From CAYRUP01 sp964578975 (lineage in GTDB: Bacteria > Pseudomonadota > Gammaproteobacteria > DSM-16500), in the NCBI GenBank assembly GCA_964578975.1, contig CAZOFA010000057.1, forward strand, positions 1 to 15,737: 15,737 nt of DNA, read 5' to 3'. The notes under the pieces are model-generated. The model was not told the origin of the DNA. It saw only the letters and a program-made list of their open reading frames with translations, and ran no database searches. The translations under genes were made by a program, and so were the position numbers. Each line of letters opens with the position of its first letter. Position 1 is the stretch's first letter. Below, piece by piece: positions 7,283 through 13,040 of this stretch.

Positions 7283-7374
7283 GTCATTCCCGCAGACGAG
7301 AATCTATAGTTATTTTAACAAGATGGATCCCCGCCTGCGCGGGGATGACAGATTCATCGCGGGGATGACAGATT
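7283..7374. repeat. Decayed dispersed palindromic repeat with short tandem duplication
   Basis: GTCATTCCCGC (7283-7293) and GCGGGGATGAC (7339-7349) are inverted copies with one mismatch. The right half contains its own hairpin, CCCCGC-CTGC-GCGGGG. This matches the widespread intergenic element GTCATTCCCGC...GCGGGAATCCA seen in many proteobacteria, with the left half partly decayed. GCGGGGATGACAGATT then occurs twice with a 20-bp period (7339-7354 and 7359-7374), a small tandem duplication of the element end. Downstream of the isochorismatase-family gene it could also end transcription, though there is no T run. Confidence 0.65.
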
Positions 7375-7422
7375 GAAATGTGGCGCGATAGATTCAAGCG
7401 CACGTGACAAAAATTTAGGATA

Positions 7423-7998
7423 TCAAACAGCGCTGACCGATGATCGCTGACTCGTCAACTGCAAAAATTCTTTAAGACTAATCACATTCGCATACATCGG
7501 CTGTAATGCTGCTAAAAATGCACTATGCACGCTTTGCGCTGGAATAATCATATTATTAAATTCTAAATTTTTTGTCGCACAGGCATCATGCAATACCGTG
7601 CAGCTAAAACCTAAATCATAGGCCGCTCTGACGGATGCATCGATCGCAAGATGTGTCATCATGCCGGCAATGATTAAATGATTAATATTGTTTTTGATTA
7701 AATGATTCAACAATCCCGTATCTTTAAAGCAATTCGGATAATGTTTTTTAATCACGGTTTCATTTCGCAGTGGTTGCACATTCGAATGAATTTCAACGCC
7801 TTTGGTGCAGGGGAGGAAATGAACAGCATCAGGGCGGGTTGAAAGATGTTGCAAATGGATGATGTGTAGTTGTTTAGCGCGGTAAACTTGCAGTGCCTCT
7901 TGCGCTTTTTGACATGCCTCTATACTTTTCTCAAGCGGCATCCTACCATTTGGAAAATAATCATTTTGATACTCAATCAATAGAAGTGCTGTATTCAT
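7423..7998 (-). CDS. Isochorismatase-family protein lacking the catalytic cysteine
   Basis: 191 residues with the fold signature of the cysteine hydrolases (isochorismatase, nicotinamidase and related amidases): LLLIEYQNDYF at 5-15, KKHYPNCF at 84-91, LIIAGMMTHLAIDASVRAAYDLGF at 108-131, and DACAT at 138-142. Family members use an Asp-Lys-Cys triad. Here the Asp position is Glu9, Lys85 is kept, and the position of the nucleophile (usually MTHxC) is Ala118, read as a clear GCG codon. The usual thiol chemistry is therefore not possible, so it is either a non-catalytic relative or uses something else. The rest of the frame is intact, which argues against a simple pseudogene. AAAGGA eight nt upstream supports the start. 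It appears to be transcribed alone. The substrate is unknown. Confidence 0.85.
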   Translation of the reverse strand: MNTALLLIEYQNDYFPNGRMPLEKSIEACQKAQEALQVYRAKQLHIIHLQHLSTRPDAVHFLPCTKGVEIHSNVQPLRNETVIKKHYPNCFKDTGLLNHLIKNNINHLIIAGMMTHLAIDASVRAAYDLGFSCTVLHDACATKNLEFNNMIIPAQSVHSAFLAALQPMYANVISLKEFLQLTSQRSSVSAV

Positions 7999-8127
7999 TG
8001 TGAATTCCTTTCATCATAATGGTTTCAGCTCCCTATTAAATCGATTTTTATTAAATTAGGCAATAGATTATTCACTGATGAATAATGAATTATTAAACCC
8101 CAGTAGATTCGAGCCGAAGAAATCAGC

Positions 8128-9120
8128 TCAAGCTTCTAAAATTATTTTTCCCATATTCAGATTTTTTTCCATGTATTCATGCGCGTTTTGTGCTTGTTCT
8201 AACGGGAAAACACAATCAATCACGGGGTAGATGGTGCGATCGACAAGGAAAGGCAGCCATTTGTCTTTAAATTGTTTGGTCATGGCGCGTTTATCTTCGA
8301 GTGCACGTGTGCGCATCCTTAATCCTTTAATTTGCAGGCGTTTGGTGAGGATAGCATTTAAATTAATTTCAGCGGTTGTGCCACCCATCAATCCAACACA
8401 AATTAATCGACCGCCCACCCCAAGACTTTGTATGTTTTTTTCAAAATAATTTGCCCCAATAAAATCAATAATGACATCGACTCCGCGTCCTTGAGTCAGT
8501 TTTTCAATTTCATGAGCAAAGTCGCATTGTTGGGAATGAATAATTTCAGCCGGATTTAATGTGTTGAGTTTTGCAATTTTATCGCTGCTTCTGACGGTGG
8601 TGAATACGCGAGCACCGGCAGCAGTGGCTAGCTGAATCCCTGCCGTACCCACTCCGCTGGTTCCTGCATGAATTAAAATCGTTTCGTTTGCTTGCAATTG
8701 TCCTAACGTAAAAATCGCCTCACAGGCAGTGAGAAAAGCTTCGGGGATGCTAGCTGCTTCAATGTAAGATAAATTTTCTGGGATGGCGAGCGCGCATTCT
8801 GCATCTAACAAACAATATTCCGCATAACCTCCACCACCGACCAAACCAAAAACTGCATCACCGGGTTTAAATTGCGTGACTTGTTGACCGATTTTTTCTA
8901 CGTCTCCAGCAATTTCGAGTCCTAAAATGGGAGATTCACCAGGCGGGGGCGGATATTTTCCCCGTCGTTGCAATAAGTCTGCTCGATTAAGCGCAGCGGC
9001 TTTCACGCGTACCAATAATTGATTGGGAGCCGGAATGGGAGTGGGTACATCGCCTAAGGTTAAAATATCATCTTTGCCGGATTTTTTTATGATAATTGCC
9101 CGCATTGGCTGAGTTTTCAT
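8128..9120 (-). CDS. NAD(P)H:quinone oxidoreductase, PIG3-like zinc-free MDR family
   Basis: Medium-chain dehydrogenase/reductase of the zinc-independent quinone oxidoreductase group, which reduces quinones with NADPH. 330 residues, the usual length. The block ALNRADLLQRRGKYPPPPGES (43-63) is characteristic of the PIG3/TP53I3-like branch. The dinucleotide-binding loop AGTSGVGTAG lies at 152-161, preceded by the AFLTACEAIF helix, and GGRLICVGLMGG sits in the C-terminal half of the Rossmann domain. No catalytic zinc ligands are seen. The start at 9120 (MKTQPMRAI) lies 16 nt after the stop of the coiled-coil gene, with only a close CCAGG upstream; Met6 at 9105 is an alternative. It probably shares a transcript with that gene. 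Confidence 0.9.
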   Translation of the reverse strand: MKTQPMRAIIIKKSGKDDILTLGDVPTPIPAPNQLLVRVKAAALNRADLLQRRGKYPPPPGESPILGLEIAGDVEKIGQQVTQFKPGDAVFGLVGGGGYAEYCLLDAECALAIPENLSYIEAASIPEAFLTACEAIFTLGQLQANETILIHAGTSGVGTAGIQLATAAGARVFTTVRSSDKIAKLNTLNPAEIIHSQQCDFAHEIEKLTQGRGVDVIIDFIGANYFEKNIQSLGVGGRLICVGLMGGTTAEINLNAILTKRLQIKGLRMRTRALEDKRAMTKQFKDKWLPFLVDRTIYPVIDCVFPLEQAQNAHEYMEKNLNMGKIILEA

Positions 9121-9136
9121 CCTGGTTTTTTATACG

Positions 9137-9469
9137 TTAAATCCAATGTTGTGTGTGTGCAATTAAACTGGCTAAACCAATCATCATGCCCATCATCCAA
9201 AGAAAGTTGGACCAGATGCGGTTTTGCAAGGCATCAAATTTAGAGTCAAACTTTTTATCCATTGCTTCAAATTTGGCTTCGAACTTCTCGAACTTAGCCT
9301 CAAATTTTTTATCCATTGCGTCAAATTTAGAATCAAATTTGTTATCCATCTTTTCAAATGATCGCTTCAGATCAAGCAAAGTCGTATTGATATTGACAAT
9401 TGTCGTTTCAAGTACTGCAATGCGTGCATCATTACTCATAGGTTGCATCTCATTTTTTTTCATATGCAT
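9137..9469 (-). CDS. Small coiled-coil protein with C-terminal membrane anchor
   Basis: 110 residues. Residues about 38-81 are tandem units of the type FDSKFDAMDKKFEAKFE, with Phe and Met in a regular heptad-like spacing and alternating acidic and basic residues, so a long amphipathic coiled coil is likely. Residues about 85-105 (WSNFLWMMGMMIGLASLIA) form one membrane segment, leaving a very short tail. This gives a tail-anchored coiled coil facing the cytosol or periplasm. Similar short Phe/Lys/Asp repeat proteins with a terminal membrane helix occur in many bacteria, without a well-defined function. The start at 9469 has AGGA seven nt upstream. It sits 16 nt before the quinone oxidoreductase gene, probably in one operon. 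Confidence 0.8.
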   Translation of the reverse strand: MHMKKNEMQPMSNDARIAVLETTIVNINTTLLDLKRSFEKMDNKFDSKFDAMDKKFEAKFEKFEAKFEAMDKKFDSKFDALQNRIWSNFLWMMGMMIGLASLIAHTQHWI

Positions 9470-9637
9470 TTATTCATCCTATTATTATATTAAAAATAAA
9501 GAAAAATATCTTACTTTTATGCTTATTGCTGTTGAGAAGCCTTCCCAGGTTGCGAAAGGTGGCCGCAGGCCTAAATAGGGGGGTAAAAGGATAATAATCG
9601 TAGTGAAATTAACGATTAATTTTTATTTTGTCAATTT
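9470..9637. other. Intergenic gap, no gene seen
   Basis: The gap of 168 bp between the coiled-coil gene and the alpha/beta hydrolase stop should hold the promoter of the coiled-coil/oxidoreductase pair and the end of the methyltransferase/hydrolase transcript. A GC-rich patch at about 9538-9588, unlike its AT-rich surroundings, has no recognisable coding or RNA content. No convincing terminator was found. Confidence 0.5.
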
Positions 9638-10438
9638 TTATTCGTCAAAAATAGTGCGTAAAAAAGTTTGAATCACTGTCGCAAAATGCTCAGGTTGATC
9701 ATACGGAATTGCGTGACCCGCTTGTTTGATTTGTATGATGTTTAAGTGTCGATTGCGCCTAGCCAGTTGTTGAGCCATTTCCATCGAAACGACTGGATTG
9801 GTATCGCCAATAACCAGTAAGCTCGGAATATCCAGCTGCTGGATCAGCGGAATATAATCAGGATTCGGCGGAGTTAAAATATCTAAAGCATGGATACTGG
9901 TTTGAAATCTTGCCTCTGTGAATAGTTGATTGATTTCTCGTGTGCGATGACGATGTCGAACTAAAATCTCCGCCAAGTAATTTTCTTTTGTGTGCTTGAG
10001 AACGTGACGATGTTGTTCCTTGACATCACTTTTAAAAACTTCCTGTTGACGTTCGGGTGATAAAAAAGTTGGATCAGCCAAAATAAGTCCGCGCAGTTGT
10101 TCTCGTTGCAAACTTGCCACAAGCAGTGCTGTTAAGCCTCCCATCGAATGACCAATCAGTATGGGATTGATGAGTTCTAATGTGTCAATTAGATGAATCA
10201 CATCCATGGCGAGATTGTTGTAGCGATAACCCTGATGGAGAACACTCGAATATCCGTGTCCGCGCGCATCTGGCATCACAACGTCATACTCTTTTTCCAA
10301 CATTCGCGCCAGAGGAATCCAGCATGCTCCATTCAACATAAGCCCATGTAACAAAACAACAGGAGGCTTATCACCACCGGTACGCAGGTAATGCGTCTTA
10401 ACCCCATCCGTTTCACTGGTTCCTGTTATCCAATTCAT
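9638..10438 (-). CDS. Alpha/beta hydrolase
   Basis: 266 residues with the complete alpha/beta-hydrolase catalytic set: the oxyanion-hole HG in VVLLHGLMLNG (residues 31-32), the nucleophile elbow GHSMGG with Ser98, the acid probably Asp212 in VIGDTNP, and the base His242 in QAGHAIPYDQPE. PDARGHGYSS at 56-65 is the usual strand-4 block. No signal peptide, so probably cytosolic. Esterase, lactonase or C-C bond hydrolase activity cannot be told apart from the sequence. The start codon overlaps the stop of the upstream methyltransferase by 4 nt (ATGA), so the two are translationally coupled and may act on the same small molecule. Confidence 0.9.
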   Translation of the reverse strand: MNWITGTSETDGVKTHYLRTGGDKPPVVLLHGLMLNGACWIPLARMLEKEYDVVMPDARGHGYSSVLHQGYRYNNLAMDVIHLIDTLELINPILIGHSMGGLTALLVASLQREQLRGLILADPTFLSPERQQEVFKSDVKEQHRHVLKHTKENYLAEILVRHRHRTREINQLFTEARFQTSIHALDILTPPNPDYIPLIQQLDIPSLLVIGDTNPVVSMEMAQQLARRNRHLNIIQIKQAGHAIPYDQPEHFATVIQTFLRTIFDE

Positions 10439-11193
10439 AATTTTTTTGCAATAATTCGAGTGGCTATTTTTTGATGTTGTTGGATTTTCAAAACCAGCTC
10501 TTCATGTTGGTTTTGAATGATGAGAAATAATTCTTCGCCATATTTTTGTTGGATAAAAACTTTATTATTCGATAATTTGGTCAACAACTCTTTAGCATAG
10601 TTAAGAAATAATTTACTGTCATCGCGAAAACTAATTTCACTGAAGTCAGCATCCCGTAAAACTTGGCTATAAGATTCTTTCGTTTCACAAATTAAAGCGG
10701 TCTCGGTTGTTGCTTTTGGGAAAATCCAATCAGCAATCACCAATAAGCCATTCGATTTCAGTACGGTATGAATTTGTTTGAACAAACTAGCCTTATCAGC
10801 CACATGATTTAAAACGCCTTTGCTATAGGCTAAATCGAACGTCTGAGGAGCATAAGGAAAATTTCCCTTACTATCGTAAGTATTAAATTCAAGATAATTT
10901 GCCAGCGTCTCTGGTCGATGATTTTTTGCGTACTCTACCATCCAAGCATGTATTTCTATCCCAGCAACTTTCATTTTATATTTTTCTGCTAAATGAAAAG
11001 CAACGCCACCTAAACCAAACCCGATGTCTAATGCTTTTAATCCATTTAAATTCAAACCGGAAAACATATTATCGATCGCGGCAATCCCACCGAGCGAGAT
11101 AAGATTTTTGCCGTAGATCGCTTCGTAGAGTGGGATATTGTCTGGTTGATAAGGATCAAAATCAGCTGAGGTTTCATGAGTTTGATGGTTCAC
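10435..11193 (-). CDS. Class I SAM-dependent methyltransferase
   Basis: 252 residues. Motif I, ALDIGFGLGG (54-63), binds S-adenosylmethionine. VAGIEIHAWMVEYAK (77-90) holds the acidic end of strand 2, and FDLAYSKGVLNHVADKASLFKQI (119-141) with LLVIADW (150-156) are the next motifs. The region before motif I (PLYEAIYGKNLISLGG) resembles phosphoethanolamine-type and related small-molecule methyltransferases, so a phospholipid-headgroup or small-metabolite substrate is possible but unproven. The start is GTG at 11193 with AAGGA eight nt upstream. The gene overlaps the alpha/beta hydrolase by 4 nt. It is separated from ssb by a terminator, so it must have its own promoter. Confidence 0.88.
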   Translation of the reverse strand: MNHQTHETSADFDPYQPDNIPLYEAIYGKNLISLGGIAAIDNMFSGLNLNGLKALDIGFGLGGVAFHLAEKYKMKVAGIEIHAWMVEYAKNHRPETLANYLEFNTYDSKGNFPYAPQTFDLAYSKGVLNHVADKASLFKQIHTVLKSNGLLVIADWIFPKATTETALICETKESYSQVLRDADFSEISFRDDSKLFLNYAKELLTKLSNNKVFIQQKYGEELFLIIQNQHEELVLKIQQHQKIATRIIAKKL

Positions 11194-11238
11194 AATGATG
11201 TTCCTTGATACTTTTCTTCATCTAGTATGTAGTGGCTA

Positions 11239-11280
11239 ATAAAAAAGCCATCATTATTTTTACACTCTAAATGATGGCTT
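11239..11280 (-). terminator. Rho-independent terminator after ssb
   Basis: On the minus strand an 11-bp perfect stem, AAGCCATCATT (11280-11270) with AATGATGGCTT (11255-11245), encloses a 14-nt loop and runs directly into a T tract made by the A run at 11241-11246. It lies 27 bases after the ssb stop and should end the MFS-ssb transcript before the methyltransferase gene. Confidence 0.85.
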
Positions 11281-11306
11281 AATTCTATTATTTTGCTGGA
11301 TTTTAC

Positions 11307-11753
11307 TCAAAACGGAATATCATCATCAAAATTTTCAGTCGGTTCTGCTTGAGGAATTTCTGTATTCGATTTCGCTGTGTTTTCTGAAGGTGTTGCCTGA
11401 TGACCGCCGCCTTTGCTATCTAACATTTGTAACGAGTCAGCAATAATTTCTGTGGTGTAACGATCTTGTCCGGTATTTTTGTCTTGCCATTTACGGGTTT
11501 GTAACCGGCCTTCGATATACACTTTTGAACCTTTACGCAAATATTCGCCAGTGATTTCTGCAAGACGACTATACATGGCAACACGATGCCATTCGGTGCG
11601 TTCTTGATTTTCACCGGTTTGTTTATCTTTCCAAGCTTCAGTGGTGGCGATGGTGATATTGGCCACTGCTAAACCATTGGGGGTGTAACGCACTTCTGGA
11701 TCGCGGCCCAGATTGCCAATTAAAATCACTTTGTTAACACTGCCTTTTGCCAT
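11307..11753 (-). CDS. ssb: Single-stranded DNA-binding protein
   Basis: Binds and protects single-stranded DNA as a tetramer during replication, repair and recombination, and recruits partner proteins through its C-terminal tip. 148 residues. The OB fold covers residues about 1-112, starting MAKGSVNKVILIGNLGRDPEVRYTPNG and including TEWHRVAMYSRLAEITGEYLRKGSKVYIEGRLQTRKW. A Gln/Thr/Glu-rich linker follows and ends in the canonical acidic tip DDDIPF. The start at 11753 is backed by AGGAG seven nt upstream. It lies 19 nt after the MFS stop, so it is probably co-transcribed with it; divergence from uvrA across the MFS gene is a common gammaproteobacterial order. Confidence 0.96.
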   Translation of the reverse strand: MAKGSVNKVILIGNLGRDPEVRYTPNGLAVANITIATTEAWKDKQTGENQERTEWHRVAMYSRLAEITGEYLRKGSKVYIEGRLQTRKWQDKNTGQDRYTTEIIADSLQMLDSKGGGHQATPSENTAKSNTEIPQAEPTENFDDDIPF

Positions 11754-11772
11754 GTTGAATCTCCTAAAAATA

Positions 11773-12945
11773 CTAATGACGATGTTGAGGGTTTTTCATT
11801 TGAAACGCAAGCGCAGCCCAAATAAGCGCGAGCAAGGTGCAGAATAGGTAGACATTTTTTAGACCGAAGGCGCTGTAGAACCAGCCACCCAACGAACCGC
11901 CAACAAAGATACCAAAAAATTGGCAACAAGAATAGATGCCAAGCGCGGTGCCTTTGCGCGCACGTGGAGCAGTTTTAGAGACCAAGGAAGGTAAAAAGGC
12001 TTCCATCATGGAAAACCCCGTGAAGAAGAAAAATAAACTCAGCGCAGAGACGCTCAAGTGTTGAGCAAAGATCCACAGTAACACTTCAGCGATTCCCATC
12101 AACACAATGGCGCTCAGAAAAAATAATTTGAGGCATTGTTTTTTTTCCGCGATGACGATCATGGGAACGCTACAGATAAAAGCCAGCAAAAGAATCGGTA
12201 AATACAACATCCATTGTTGATTCGCGGACAACCCCGCGTGCGCTAAACTGATCGGGATCACAATAAAACTCGCCGTAAAAATCGCATGCAACATTAAAAT
12301 ACCACTGTTCAAACGCAACAGTTCAGCATGTTTCAATAATGCAGAAAAAGAATGTACTTCAGGTTCGGTATCCGCATGCCATTCTGTTTTTTGCGGATGA
12401 GGGACTGTCGTATATAAAATAAAAATGGCGATCAGGCCAAAAATCGCGGCACACCAAAATAAGTCATTGACATGGAACCACGGATTTAACAATGGACCCA
12501 TGACCATCGCCAGTGAAAATGACATGCCAATGGTCATGCCCACCATGGCCATTGCTTTGGTGCGTTCTTTCTCGTGCGTTAAATCAGCCAGTAATGCCAT
12601 CACGGTACTGCCAATAGCGCCCATGCCTTGTAGTGCGCGTCCGATGATCATGCCCTGGATGGTATGGCTTGTGGCACAAACGATACTGCCGATCATAAAA
12701 ATCAGCAGACCTAACGTAATCATTTTTTTGCGTCCCAGACGATCAGAGCAGGCGCCAAACGGAATTTGAAAAATTGCTTGGGTTAATCCATAAACGCCCA
12801 TCGCCATACCAATCAGGAAAGGTGTTGCGCCAATCAAATGATGGGAATAAAGCGAAAACAAAGGCAAAACCATAAATAAGCCCAGCATGCGTAAAGACAG
12901 GATGCTGGCGAGGGCAATCGTTGCGCGTCGTTCAGTAGAATTCAT
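11773..12945 (-). CDS. MFS transporter, YajR-like drug:proton antiporter
   Basis: Inner-membrane transporter of the major facilitator superfamily (DHA1 type), 390 residues, with hydrophobic segments consistent with 12 membrane helices. Motif A, GACSDRLGRKK (64-74), lies between helices 2 and 3. The N-terminal block LSLRMLGLFMVLPLFSLY and the YGLTQAIFQIPFG stretch closely resemble YajR. E. coli YajR has an extra C-terminal ferredoxin-like (YAM) domain; this protein ends at LAFQMKNPQHRH soon after helix 12 and lacks it. The substrate is unknown. The start at 12945 has no strong Shine-Dalgarno. First gene of the MFS-ssb unit, divergent from uvrA. Confidence 0.9.
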   Translation of the reverse strand: MNSTERRATIALASILSLRMLGLFMVLPLFSLYSHHLIGATPFLIGMAMGVYGLTQAIFQIPFGACSDRLGRKKMITLGLLIFMIGSIVCATSHTIQGMIIGRALQGMGAIGSTVMALLADLTHEKERTKAMAMVGMTIGMSFSLAMVMGPLLNPWFHVNDLFWCAAIFGLIAIFILYTTVPHPQKTEWHADTEPEVHSFSALLKHAELLRLNSGILMLHAIFTASFIVIPISLAHAGLSANQQWMLYLPILLLAFICSVPMIVIAEKKQCLKLFFLSAIVLMGIAEVLLWIFAQHLSVSALSLFFFFTGFSMMEAFLPSLVSKTAPRARKGTALGIYSCCQFFGIFVGGSLGGWFYSAFGLKNVYLFCTLLALIWAALAFQMKNPQHRH

Positions 12946-13040
12946 TATTATTCAATCTATTTGTTTTAAAAGGATCGGTATTTTACTCCACATTAGGGGT
13001 GTATGCTACAATGCTCGTTTTTTACGTTAAATTGAGCCTT
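12946..13040. promoter_or_regulatory. Divergent MFS / uvrA promoter region
   Basis: For uvrA, TACAAT (13007-13012) preceded by TG (extended -10, TGC at 13004-13006) is a good sigma-70 -10. TTTACT sits 19 nt upstream as a weak -35. For the MFS-ssb unit the minus strand offers TAAAAT (12985-12980) as a -10, with no clear -35. No LexA box of the CTG-N10-CAG type is visible here, so uvrA does not look SOS-controlled by the usual enterobacterial site. Confidence 0.5.

Noticed and set aside
6208..7422. CRISPR array or mobile element encoded by the repeats
   Set aside because: The repeats are single palindromes and one short tandem duplication, with no spacer-repeat series and no transposase or cas gene nearby.
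8067..8086. ATTATTCA-CTGA-TGAATAAT hairpin as terminator of the quinone oxidoreductase gene
   Set aside because: The stem is wholly AT-rich apart from one pair and no T tract follows on the minus strand, so terminator function is unsupported.
9153..9578. Open frame of 141 codons on the plus strand with Leu-Ala-Ser-Asn-Phe repeats
   Set aside because: The repeats are the reverse reading of the coiled-coil gene's Phe-Asp-Lys repeats; that gene has the better start and a sensible coiled-coil/membrane layout.
12946..13040. SOS (LexA) box before uvrA
   Set aside because: No CTG-N10-CAG or similar palindrome is present in the region.
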